From Geobacteraceae bacterium (lineage in GTDB: Bacteria > Desulfobacterota > Desulfuromonadia > Geobacterales > Pseudopelobacteraceae): a DNA stretch of 64,000 bases. The stretch covers positions 1 to 64,000 of the forward strand of contig JADKKR010000005.1 in assembly GCA_016720395.1 (NCBI GenBank), in the 5' to 3' direction. Made by a program: the position numbers and the translations under genes. The notes beneath the pieces are model-generated. The model saw only the letters and a program-made list of their open reading frames with translations, was not told where the DNA came from and did no database searches. Positions 53,072 through 63,050 of the stretch are shown piece after piece (position 1 is the stretch's first letter; every line of letters begins with the position of its first letter).

Positions 53072-53105
53072 GACGATTGATTCTCCTTGAAGGTTGTTGG
53101 CCGTG

Positions 53106-54896
53106 TCAGCGCGCCTGTGTCAGGCGTTCGAACTTCTTCCGGTAGAACGAGTAGTCCAGCAGGATGCCGGAATAGCGTGCGAGGATCTCCAGGTGTTCCG
53201 TCTGGACCGGAGCGGGTGCCGCCTGGCCGAAATCGGCATAGATCAGGGCGATTGCATTGCCGGACAGCACGAGCGGCAGGATCATGATCTTTGAGTTCCG
53301 GGGCGCAGGTATGGCGCTGTAGAGGTGCGTCTTCAGGGTGGTGTCGGAACAGAGCCCGTAATACAGGCGCCGTTTTTCGATGACATCCCTGCACAGCGAC
53401 CCCTGAAGGAGCGGGATTTTGAACATCAGGGGCCCGGTCGGCCCCGCGCCCTTATCTGCGGTGACGCCGATCCCCTTTTCAGCCGTCAGTTCCGTCGCAC
53501 CGGCGACAAGAATAATCGAGCGTTCAAACAGGCCGGATGCGAACTTCAGCAGTTCCCGCGCCACCTCCGGCGGTTCCGTGAGCCTGCTCAGGACTTCGAT
53601 GCATTCCTTGAGTTTACGTGAGGCCTGGCGGTCTGTCTGCGTGAACGATTTATCCAGCACGGAGCTGAAAGACTTCAAAAAGCCGGTCATATGGGAAACA
53701 AAGCTGTCGGCGCACTCTCCCAGCACCGGGCGCGGGAAGATGGCCTCGGTCCCCTCGTCCAGCACATGGGGCGGAAACGTCTTGACGTCAGGCGAGCTGC
53801 TCATCTGCAGTATGGAGATGCGCGGATACCTGTCCCGTTTCTGCTGCAGCAGTGCCGCCAGCGTTTCCTCGGTGTACCCTGCTCCGATGAATGCCGGGTC
53901 GTCCATGATCAAAAGCGGCAGCAGGTCCCGTGAAAACGACTGCTCGATGATCAGGTCAAGGCTGGAGTCGTCGTCAGTCGTGAATACGAGATAGTTCTTC
54001 CAGCGGCAGATCGTGGTGATGGCGTGCTTGATGAACGGGTCACTGCTGAACACGATGATTGCCAGAGGCAAAGCGCCGGGGGTCGTGCCTGCCTCTGGCG
54101 GAGCTGTTTTCGAGGAGAGCTGTGTCAGGAACGAGCAGAGCAGATCCTGGCCGTGCGGGGGCAGGGAGCCGAGCTGTTCCGAGATTATCCGGCGATGCTC
54201 CTCGGAGCAGTCGCTGTCCTTGAGACCGATAAAGACGTCGGGTATTTTCTTGGTGAGTGTGTCGAGGGCGTCCAGGCCGAGCAGGTCGGCGGTGATCGGC
54301 TGATTGCCGTTCATGTCGGCCGGGGTCCCGCCGGGATCGTTTTCGCCGGATGCGAAGAAGATGTGCTCCAGGGTGCCGTCGCGCATCTTTTCATCATAGA
54401 TGCGCAGGGCGTCCATCAGGATGCTCTGCGCATTCATCAGCATCTCCTGTTTGAGCGTCTCCGGAAAGTAGCGGTATTCGTCACACAGTTCGGTCCGGTT
54501 CACATCCATCACGAAGGTACCGTTTGTCCAGGTCAGGACTTCGACGATGGTCATCTCGATCAGGGTCTCAAGGCCTTTGTAGGCATCCTCGGACTTGATG
54601 GACCCGTCCTCGATCAGTGTGGCGATCAGAGGCTTGCGGGCGGTGCCGGCATTTTTCTGCTCGAGGAGCGCCTGCTCGAGGGATTCGACGGAAATAACTT
54701 TGTTCTCGATCAGGATCTGGCCGATGCGGACGCTGTTGTTGAGATGGTTGGCGCTGGCGAAATAGCCGTCGCTGAAGACCAGCTGGCTCTCCCCTTTCTG
54801 GCTGATGATACTGAGGGTGCCGGATTTCCTGGTCGTATAGATCAGCTGGATGACATCAACGATCGGCAGGTGTTCAAGGTCTCCGGTGAAGGACAT
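53106..54896 (-). CDS. DUF4388-domain protein with a possible C-terminal sensor fold
   Basis: 596 residues. The N-terminal 100 match DUF4388 (FTGDLEHLPIVDVIQLIYTT and GTLSIISQKGESQLVF). The middle (about 255-395) looks like a receiver-type alpha/beta fold but lacks an obvious phospho-acceptor pattern, and the C-terminal 180 resemble a GAF-like sensor. DUF4388 proteins occur with pilus and gliding genes in deltaproteobacteria. Probably in an operon with ettA and pilT. Role unknown. Confidence 0.75.
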   Translation of the reverse strand: MSFTGDLEHLPIVDVIQLIYTTRKSGTLSIISQKGESQLVFSDGYFASANHLNNSVRIGQILIENKVISVESLEQALLEQKNAGTARKPLIATLIEDGSIKSEDAYKGLETLIEMTIVEVLTWTNGTFVMDVNRTELCDEYRYFPETLKQEMLMNAQSILMDALRIYDEKMRDGTLEHIFFASGENDPGGTPADMNGNQPITADLLGLDALDTLTKKIPDVFIGLKDSDCSEEHRRIISEQLGSLPPHGQDLLCSFLTQLSSKTAPPEAGTTPGALPLAIIVFSSDPFIKHAITTICRWKNYLVFTTDDDSSLDLIIEQSFSRDLLPLLIMDDPAFIGAGYTEETLAALLQQKRDRYPRISILQMSSSPDVKTFPPHVLDEGTEAIFPRPVLGECADSFVSHMTGFLKSFSSVLDKSFTQTDRQASRKLKECIEVLSRLTEPPEVARELLKFASGLFERSIILVAGATELTAEKGIGVTADKGAGPTGPLMFKIPLLQGSLCRDVIEKRRLYYGLCSDTTLKTHLYSAIPAPRNSKIMILPLVLSGNAIALIYADFGQAAPAPVQTEHLEILARYSGILLDYSFYRKKFERLTQAR

Positions 54897-54943
54897 GGGG
54901 AGGAATCCTTTTCTTGTTCAGGTGTGGGATGTCTGCAGCGTGC

Positions 54944-56623
<1,680 letters not shown>

Positions 56624-56816
56624 GCCGGACCTCGTGTAATCTCAAGTAAACTGCCTGATTCTTTTACACGCCGCCATACGGTGCTGTCAACCGCTTTGGA
56701 TTGTCTGCTGAGGCAAGGAGGTTTTTGGCGGGAATGATGGGTGATTCGGTCCAGGAGGATCTCGATGAATACCGATCTGTTTTTTCATGTTAAATATGTA
56801 TGCTGCCTGTCTTTGC

Positions 56817-56844
56817 TTGACAAAAAAGAGTGAACTGGTATGTT
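56817..56844 (+). promoter_or_regulatory. Promoter of the rubrerythrin-like gene
   Basis: TTGACA (56817-56822), 16 bases, TATGTT (56839-56844). Leader of about 28 bases before the ATG at 56878. Confidence 0.55.
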
Positions 56845-56877
56845 GGAAACCATATCTATCAAGAAAGGAATCAGGCA

Positions 56878-57369
56878 ATGAGTATAGACGTGCAGGAAGC
56901 GATCAAGCGCTCCATCCAGACCGAAAAGAACGCCATGAACTTCTACCAGTTGGGCGCCCTGCGGATGAAGAATCCGGAGGCCCGCAAGACGTTTGAGGTG
57001 CTGGCCCGGGAAGAGCGTGAACATGCCGGCCAGTTCTTCAAGATTTACACCGGGGGCGATATCCCTTCGCTGGATGCCTTCCTCGATACGCCGCCTGACA
57101 ACGAGTCCAGCTGGATGGCATCCATCACGCGTCTGGTCGACGGTGAATTCAGCGAGCAGAAAGCCATGGAACTGGCCATGGAGCGGGAGAAGAACCTGGA
57201 AGAGGCCCTGCTGGAAACCGCCGCAAAGATCGAGGAGCCTGCCGTTAAGTCGATCTTCGAGCTGAACGCCAAGGAGACCCACAACCACTACCTGCTGATC
57301 GAATCCGAATATGCCCGCATCATGGGCATGGTGCACGAATCGGACATGGACACCTACGTCCGGGAGTAG
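56878..57369 (+). CDS. Ferritin-like/rubrerythrin-type protein without a rubredoxin domain
   Basis: 163 residues of a four-helix bundle with the two diiron half-sites: AIKRSIQTEKNAMNFYQ and AREEREHAGQFFKIY, then FSEQKAMELAMEREKN and ELNAKETHNHYLLIES. This is the erythrin/sulerythrin-like group thought to handle peroxide or iron. ATG at 56878 has AAGGA at nine bases; the frame extends to 56830. A strong terminator follows. Confidence 0.88.
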   Translation: MSIDVQEAIKRSIQTEKNAMNFYQLGALRMKNPEARKTFEVLAREEREHAGQFFKIYTGGDIPSLDAFLDTPPDNESSWMASITRLVDGEFSEQKAMELAMEREKNLEEALLETAAKIEEPAVKSIFELNAKETHNHYLLIESEYARIMGMVHESDMDTYVRE

Positions 57370-57398
57370 ATCTCAAACCGGTTTTTTAGCTGCATACA

Positions 57399-57434
57399 CA
57401 AAGCCCCTTGGAGACGAGGGGCTTTGTTGTTTTC
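57399..57434 (+). terminator. Intrinsic terminator after the rubrerythrin-like gene
   Basis: ACAAAGCCCCT and AGGGGCTTTGT form an 11-bp stem followed by TGTTTT. Confidence 0.82.
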
Positions 57435-57541
57435 CAATCGCTGTTTTTCAGAGAGATCGTTCTGTGTCGTCCCTGTCCTGCTTTTACTTGACAACATGTC
57501 ACGAAAAAGCGATAGTTGAACCAGAGTGGAGGTATACAAAC

Positions 57542-57781
57542 ATGCAGACAATGACTGTTGGGGACTTCAAATCGAATTTTTCCCACGTGCTGGAGTTGGT
57601 TCAGCATGGCGAGGATATTGTTATCAGTTACGGTAAAAAGAAGAAAAAAATAGCCGTTCTGGTGCCCTTCGACCGCTACGAAGACAAACCAAAACGCAAC
57701 CTGGGCGTGTTGTCCGGCAAGGCCTCGTTTTCAATCTCACCAGATTTCAAGATCAGTGACGAAGAGTTGCTGTCACTATGA
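57542..57781 (+). CDS. Phd/YefM-type antitoxin
   Basis: 79 residues with a Phd-like N-terminus (TVGDFKSNFSHVLELVQHGE and IVISYGKKKKKIAVLVPF) and an acidic C-terminal tail for toxin wrapping. ATG at 57542 follows GGAGG. It overlaps the toxin gene by four bases (ATGA), as usual for type II modules. AT-richer than neighbouring genes. Confidence 0.87.
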   Translation: MQTMTVGDFKSNFSHVLELVQHGEDIVISYGKKKKKIAVLVPFDRYEDKPKRNLGVLSGKASFSISPDFKISDEELLSL

Positions 57782-58176
57782 GTTGCCTGCTTGACACCCA
57801 TGCACTACTTTGGTCGCTTTTTGACCCTTCCCGATTGGGTTGCAAGGCTGCCGAAAATATCCGGAACCCGGATGTGACAATCTTTGTGAGTGTGGTTTCC
57901 TTCTGGGAGATCTCCCTCAAATATTCTACCGGAAAGCTGGAGTTGTCTAACGTTACTCCAGATGATTTTCCTGCCATTGTACGGCAATCAGGTTTGGAGA
58001 TACTGCCGATTGACGACGCAGATGCGGCGACGTTTCATCATCTGCCTCGTATGGAACATAAGGACCCGTTTGACCGCCTGATCATCTGGCAGGCCATTTC
58101 CCGCAAACTTCAACTCATCTCCCAGGACAGGGCGTTTGTCGACTACCAGAAACTCGGGTTGAAAATTCTCTGGTAA
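57778..58176 (+). CDS. PIN-domain toxin, VapC-like
   Basis: 132 residues with the PIN-domain acidic residues: LLDTHALLW (Asp), VSFWEISLK (Glu), and DPFDRLIIWQ (Asp), then LISQDRAF (Asp). Such toxins are RNases, often against tRNA. Coupled to the upstream antitoxin. Confidence 0.9.
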   Translation: MSCLLDTHALLWSLFDPSRLGCKAAENIRNPDVTIFVSVVSFWEISLKYSTGKLELSNVTPDDFPAIVRQSGLEILPIDDADAATFHHLPRMEHKDPFDRLIIWQAISRKLQLISQDRAFVDYQKLGLKILW

Positions 58177-58305
58177 ATGCCAGTCAGGAGTGGATACAGC
58201 CGGTCATGGTGATGTGGAACATGCACTGGCATGCAGGGCGTAGCCGCTCGTAAAATTTTCACATATTACTTACATTCATGATGTTGGACTCAAACGGAGT
58301 AGCGT

Positions 58306-59445
58306 ATGACATCTGGTAGATTTCGGGCGGTACAGGTTGCCATGATAGCAGGTTGCATATGTATGCTTCTGGCGGGGTCTGGCTGCGCCAGAAAGGCCGA
58401 AAAGCCCAGGGGGCGGCCGCCGGCGCTGGTGGTCACCGCCGCTGCCACGCAGCAGGATGTGCCGGTGCAGCTCAAGGCCATCGGCTCCATGGAAGCCTCC
58501 GAGAGCGTCACCATCCGGACCCAGATCAGCGGCGAGCTGATCCGGGTGGCCTTCCGCGAGGGACAGGACGTGCAGAAGGGGGCGCTGCTCTTCCAGCTTG
58601 ATCCCCGCATCTATCAGGCGGCCATCCGCAAGGCCGAGGCGACCCTGGCCCGCGACCGGGTGGTCCTGGCCAACGCCCGCAGGGATTATGAACGCTACGC
58701 GCAGCTGGTCAGGGACGGCATCGTCACCCAGGAACAGGCCGAAGGCTACCGCACCCGGGCCGAATCCGCCGCCGCCGACCTGGACGCCGATCAGGCCGCG
58801 CTGGACAATGCCCGTGAGCAGCTGGCCTACTGTACGATCACCGCTCCGATCAGCGGCCGCCTGGGCGTCCTGTCGGTCGATCGCGGCAACGTGGTCAAGG
58901 CCAACGATACCACCCTGGTCACCATCAACAGGCTGACCCCGATCCACGCCAGCTTCACCATCCCCGAAAAAGAGCTGCCCGAAGTCAAGCGCCACCTGGC
59001 CGCCGGCCGGCTGACGGTAGAGGCCGAGGTTCCGGGGAGTCCCGGTATACGGGAAAAAGGGGTCGTATCCTTCTTCGACAACACGGTCGACCCGGCCACC
59101 GGCACCATCCGGCTCAAGGCCTCCTTCGATAATCCCAAAAAACAGCTCTGGCCCGGCCAGTTCGTCAACCTCTCGCTCACCCTGGCGGTGAAGAACAATG
59201 CGGTGGTCGTTCCCGGCCAGGCCGTACAGACCGGCCAGAAGGGGCAGTACGTCCTCGTGGTTATGCCTGATGCCACGGCCGAGATCCGCCCGGTGGTTAC
59301 CGGGCCTGTCGCCGGAGGAATGACCGTCATCGAACAGGGTCTCAAGCCGGGTGAACAGGTGGTCATCGACGGCCAGATGCGTGTAGTCCCGGGCGGCAAG
59401 GTCGAAATCAAACCGCCGGCAGATGGGAAAAATAAGCCCAAATAA
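58306..59445 (+). CDS. RND efflux periplasmic adaptor lipoprotein
   Basis: 379 residues: lipoprotein signal (CMLLAGSGC), then biotinyl-lipoyl-like hairpin (GQDVQKGALLFQLDPRIY), coiled helices and the barrel AYCTITAPISGRLG, and a beta-rich end. Adaptor for an HAE-1 type tripartite efflux pump. The pump gene follows after 294 bases, but no TolC-type outer-membrane factor gene is in the window. Confidence 0.93.
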   Translation: MTSGRFRAVQVAMIAGCICMLLAGSGCARKAEKPRGRPPALVVTAAATQQDVPVQLKAIGSMEASESVTIRTQISGELIRVAFREGQDVQKGALLFQLDPRIYQAAIRKAEATLARDRVVLANARRDYERYAQLVRDGIVTQEQAEGYRTRAESAAADLDADQAALDNAREQLAYCTITAPISGRLGVLSVDRGNVVKANDTTLVTINRLTPIHASFTIPEKELPEVKRHLAAGRLTVEAEVPGSPGIREKGVVSFFDNTVDPATGTIRLKASFDNPKKQLWPGQFVNLSLTLAVKNNAVVVPGQAVQTGQKGQYVLVVMPDATAEIRPVVTGPVAGGMTVIEQGLKPGEQVVIDGQMRVVPGGKVEIKPPADGKNKPK

Positions 59446-59451
59446 GAACAG

Positions 59452-59622
59452 TTAACCGCCGATGTACGCCGCCAGAAGTAGGCGCTTCTAAGCGATACAC
59501 GCAGAGAAAACCGGAAAACAGACAACCATGCTTTCTGTGGTACCCCAAAGAATCAGCTTTTGTCTTACTCGGCGTACATCCGCTTTTATCGCTTGGAAGC
59601 GCCTACTTCTGGCGGCGGTTAA
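59452..59622. mobile_element. 171-bp foldback (MITE-like) element between adaptor and pump genes
   Basis: The ends are TTAACCGCC and GGCGGTTAA. Inside them are the 27-base arms 59471-59497 and 59587-59613 (GCCAGAAGTAGGCGCTTC and its complement), which match with one mismatch. A second pair, GATGTACGCC (59461-59470) and GGCGTACATC (59571-59580), is placed so that the two pairings exclude each other in a simple fold. Each arm also contains a small CGCTT/AAGCG hairpin. No open frame inside. The TTAA at each end could be a target duplication. Confidence 0.7.
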
Positions 59623-59739
59623 TCCGGTTTGAGTTTTTCAATCGGGTAGAAATCAGGACCGTGAGCTATCTATGAAAAAGCTGAAAACGAACTTAAATGT
59701 AAGGGACATGACCGGAAAATCACTGTCCCTTGAGATGAT

Positions 59740-62700
59740 ATGAACCTCTCCGCACTCTTCATACGGCGTCCGATCATGACCAGCCTGATAATGCTGGCGG
59801 TGATGATCTTCGGCCTGTTCGCTTACAAACTGCTACCGGTCAACGACCTGCCGAACATCGACTACCCCACCATCCAGGTACGGGCCGACCTGCCGGGGGC
59901 CAACCCCGAAACCATGGCCTCGGCGGTGGCCACACCGCTGGAGCGGCAGTTCTCGACCATCGCCGGCCTGGATTCCATGAGCTCCACCAACGGCCAGGGG
60001 CTCTCGATCATCACCCTCAAGTTCACCCTGGAGAAGAGCATCGATTCGGCCGCCCAGGATGTGCAGGCGGCCATATCCAAGGCGGCCCGTCAGCTGCCCC
60101 GGGACATGCCGACCCCCCCCTCCTACCAGAAAGTCAACCCGGCCGACCAGCCGGTGCTCTACCTGGCCCTCAGTTCGCCGACCCTGCCACTGTCCGGGGT
60201 CAACGAGTTCGCCGACACGGTCATCTCCCCGCGCATCTCCATGATCAACGGCGTGGCCCAGGTGCTGGTCTACGGGTCCCAGAAATACGCCGTACGGGTG
60301 CAGCTCGATCCCCGGGCGCTGGCCAGCCGCTCGATCGGCATCGATGAGGTCGCCGCAGCCCTGGACAAATGGAACGTGAACATGCCGACCGGCGGGCTGC
60401 AGGGGGCCCGGCAGGCCTTCACCATCCAGGCCAGCGGCCAGCTCTACGATGCCAAGGCCTTCAAATCCCTGATCGTCGCCTACCGCGGCGGTGCACCGGT
60501 CCGCCTGCAGGACATCGCCGTTGTGACCGACAGCGTCGAGAACGACAAGATCGCCGCCTGGTACAACACCGGAGGGGTCTCCACCCGGGCCATCGTACTG
60601 GCCATCCAGCGCCAGCCGGGGGTCAACACCATCGAGGTGGTGGACAGCATCAAGAAGCAGATCCCCTCCTTCCGCAGCCAGCTGCCCGGGTCGGTGGAGC
60701 TGAACATCCTCTTCGACCGGACCGAGTCCATTCGTGAATCGGTCAAGGAGGTCAAGTTCACCCTGCTGCTGACGGTCGCCCTGGTGATCATGGTGATCTT
60801 CGTCTTCCTGCGCAACGTCTCGGCCACGGTCATCCCCAGCCTGGCCCTGCCGCTCTCGATCATCGGCACCTTTGCCGCCATGTACCTGCTCGGTTTCTCG
60901 GTCAACAACATCACCCTGATGGCCCTGACCCTCTCGGTCGGTTTCGTGGTCGATGACGCCATCGTCATGCTGGAGAACATCGTCCGGCACATGGAGCAGG
61001 GCGAGAACCCGGTTGATGCCGCCTACCGCGGCTCCAAGGAAATCGGTTTCACGATCCTCTCCATGACCATCTCGCTGGTGGCGGTCTTCATCCCGATCCT
61101 CTTCATGGCCGGCATGCTGGGGCGCATGCTGCACGAGTTCGCCGTGACCATCAGCGTGGCGATTCTGATCTCCGGCGTGGTCTCCCTGACCTTGACCCCC
61201 ATGCTCTGCAGCCGTTTCCTCAAGCCCCCGGCAGCGGAACGTCACGGCCGGCTGTACAATTTCATGGAGCGCTTTTTCGACCGGCTGCTGCACGCCTATG
61301 AACGCAGCCTGACACGGGTCCTGGCCTACCGCCGCACGACGGTCCTGGTGACGCTGGTCATGGCTGCGGTGACGCTCTGGCTGTTTACCCGCATGCCGAT
61401 GGGGCTTCTGCCGACCGATGATATCGGCGCCATCTTTGCCACCACCGAGGGGGCCCAGGGGACCTCCTTCGAGGAGATGAAGACCCAGCAGATGAAGGTT
61501 GTGGAGAAGGTCCTGCAGGAGCCCAATGTGGAGGCCTTCATGTCCTCGGTCGGCGCCAGCGGCAGCCGGGTCGGCTCCAACTCCGGCTTCCTGTTCATGA
61601 AACTCAAGCCGCGCCACAAACGCAGCCTGAACGCCGACCAGGTCATCCAGAAGCTGCGCCCCGCAGTGTCCTCGATACCGGGGATCATGGTCTTCATGCG
61701 CAATCCCCCCCTGATCCAGCTTGACACAACCCAGAGCAAGGCCCTCTACCAGTTCGTGCTGCAATGTCCCGATTCGGAGGAACTCTACCGCCAGGCGGCC
61801 GCCTTCGAGCAGAAGGTCCGCGGCCTGCCCATGCTGCAGGACGTGACCAGTGACCTGCAGATCAAGAACCCGCAGGTCAACCTGGAGATCGACCGCGACC
61901 GGGCCGCGGCCCTCGGCATCAGCGCCGCGCAGATCGAGGATGCCCTGTATTCGGCCTATGGCGCACGCCAGGTATCGACCATCTTTTCGCCCACCAACCA
62001 GTACAAGGTGATCATGGAGCTGGAGCCGCAGTACCAGTCCGACCCCTCCATGCTGGGGCTGCTCTATATCCGCTCCAACGCCGGCTCGCTGGTGCCGCTC
62101 TCCTCGCTGGGCACCCTCAAAAACAGCCTGGGGCCGCTCTCGGTCAACCATCTGGGGCAGATCACCTCCGTGACCATCTCCTTCAACCTCAAACCTGATG
62201 TGCCGCTGGGCGACGCAGTCGCGGCGGTGGAGAAGGAGGCCAGGAGCCTGCCGGCCGCCATCACCACCGGTTTCCAGGGTACCGCCCAGGTCTACCAGGC
62301 CTCCACCAAGGGGCTGGCCCTGCTGCTGATCATGGCCATCCTGGTGATCTACATCGTCCTGGGGGTCCTCTACGAGAGCTACATCCACCCGCTGACGATC
62401 CTGTCCGGGCTCCCCTCGGCGGGGTTCGGAGCCCTGATCACCCTGCTGATCTTCGGCAAGGACCTCAACCTGTATTCCTTCGTCGGCATCATCATGCTGG
62501 TGGGGATCGTCAAGAAGAACGCCATCATGATGATCGACTTCGCCCTGGAGGCCCAGCGTTCAGAGGGGAAAACGCCCATGGAGGCCATCTACCAGGGCTG
62601 CCTGGTCCGTTTCCGGCCGATCATGATGACCACCATGGCGGCCCTGATGGGGACCCTGCCGATCGCCCTCGGTATCGGCGGCGGGGCTGACTCGCGCCGG

Positions 62701-62853
62701 TCGCTGGGCCTGGCGGTGGTCGGCGGACTGCTGGTCTCGCAGCTGCTGACGCTCTACATCACCCCGGTGGTCTACTATTACATGGACCGCATGCAGGGCT
62801 GGGCTGTTCTGAGGTTCGGAAGAAAGGCGGTTAGACCAGTTCCCTCTCCCTGA
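59740..62853 (+). CDS. RND efflux pump permease (HAE-1, MdtB/MdtC-like)
   Basis: 1037 residues, typical RND inner-membrane pump with 12 membrane segments. FIRRPIMTSLIMLAVMIFGL opens it; the proton-relay Asp pair is in SVGFVVDDAIVMLEN, and the second half has GIVKKNAIMMIDFALEAQ. MdtB/C-type features are the DLPNIDYPTIQV start. Works with the upstream adaptor. The last codons and the stop lie inside a palindromic repeat, so the C-terminus may vary. Confidence 0.95.
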   Translation: MNLSALFIRRPIMTSLIMLAVMIFGLFAYKLLPVNDLPNIDYPTIQVRADLPGANPETMASAVATPLERQFSTIAGLDSMSSTNGQGLSIITLKFTLEKSIDSAAQDVQAAISKAARQLPRDMPTPPSYQKVNPADQPVLYLALSSPTLPLSGVNEFADTVISPRISMINGVAQVLVYGSQKYAVRVQLDPRALASRSIGIDEVAAALDKWNVNMPTGGLQGARQAFTIQASGQLYDAKAFKSLIVAYRGGAPVRLQDIAVVTDSVENDKIAAWYNTGGVSTRAIVLAIQRQPGVNTIEVVDSIKKQIPSFRSQLPGSVELNILFDRTESIRESVKEVKFTLLLTVALVIMVIFVFLRNVSATVIPSLALPLSIIGTFAAMYLLGFSVNNITLMALTLSVGFVVDDAIVMLENIVRHMEQGENPVDAAYRGSKEIGFTILSMTISLVAVFIPILFMAGMLGRMLHEFAVTISVAILISGVVSLTLTPMLCSRFLKPPAAERHGRLYNFMERFFDRLLHAYERSLTRVLAYRRTTVLVTLVMAAVTLWLFTRMPMGLLPTDDIGAIFATTEGAQGTSFEEMKTQQMKVVEKVLQEPNVEAFMSSVGASGSRVGSNSGFLFMKLKPRHKRSLNADQVIQKLRPAVSSIPGIMVFMRNPPLIQLDTTQSKALYQFVLQCPDSEELYRQAAAFEQKVRGLPMLQDVTSDLQIKNPQVNLEIDRDRAAALGISAAQIEDALYSAYGARQVSTIFSPTNQYKVIMELEPQYQSDPSMLGLLYIRSNAGSLVPLSSLGTLKNSLGPLSVNHLGQITSVTISFNLKPDVPLGDAVAAVEKEARSLPAAITTGFQGTAQVYQASTKGLALLLIMAILVIYIVLGVLYESYIHPLTILSGLPSAGFGALITLLIFGKDLNLYSFVGIIMLVGIVKKNAIMMIDFALEAQRSEGKTPMEAIYQGCLVRFRPIMMTTMAALMGTLPIALGIGGGADSRRSLGLAVVGGLLVSQLLTLYITPVVYYYMDRMQGWAVLRFGRKAVRPVPSP

Positions 62854-62957
62854 GGGAGAGGGCCAGGGTGAGGGGGCGGTGTTGGATTTATTCTGAACTG
62901 TTTCCCCCTCATCCGGCCTTCGGCCACCTTCTCCCTCATGGAGAAGGGTCAGGGGAC
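62842..62957. repeat. Composite palindromic extragenic repeat
   Basis: CCCTCTCCCT-G-AGGGAGAGGG is followed by CCAGGGTGAGGGGG, then CCGGCCTTCGGCC and CCTTCTCCCTCATGGAGAAGG. It resembles the widespread CCCTCTCCC/GAGGGTGAGGG repeats of bacteria. It overlaps the pump's stop codon and may serve as its terminator. Confidence 0.7.
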
Positions 62958-62963
62958 ACTGGC

Positions 62964-63019
62964 TTCACCATTCACGTTTCACTATTCACTATTCACCAGT
63001 CACTATTCACGCTTCATCT
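62964..63019. repeat. Heptanucleotide tandem repeat (TTCACTA-like, 8 units)
   Basis: Eight head-to-tail 7-base units: TTCACCA, TTCACGT, TTCACTA, TTCACTA, TTCACCA, GTCACTA, TTCACGC, TTCATCT. It ends 31 bases before the pilB-like start and may vary in copy number. Confidence 0.8.
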
Positions 63020-63050
63020 GCTCCCCCGGGAGCAGGATTACGAGGAACCT

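Noticed and set aside
59452..59622. Integron attC site
   Set aside because: The ends (TTAACC/GGTTAA) and length hint at one, but the core GTTRRRY/RYYYAAC pattern and a single-stranded hairpin with extrahelical bases are not seen, and no integrase or cassette is nearby.
59833..62388. 851-codon open frame opposite the RND pump gene
   Set aside because: It is a shadow of the GC-rich pump gene: low-complexity His, Gln, Gly and Asp-rich product, no ribosome binding site and no family motif.
62964..63019. CRISPR-like array
   Set aside because: The 7-base units are head-to-tail with no spacers, so it is a simple tandem repeat.
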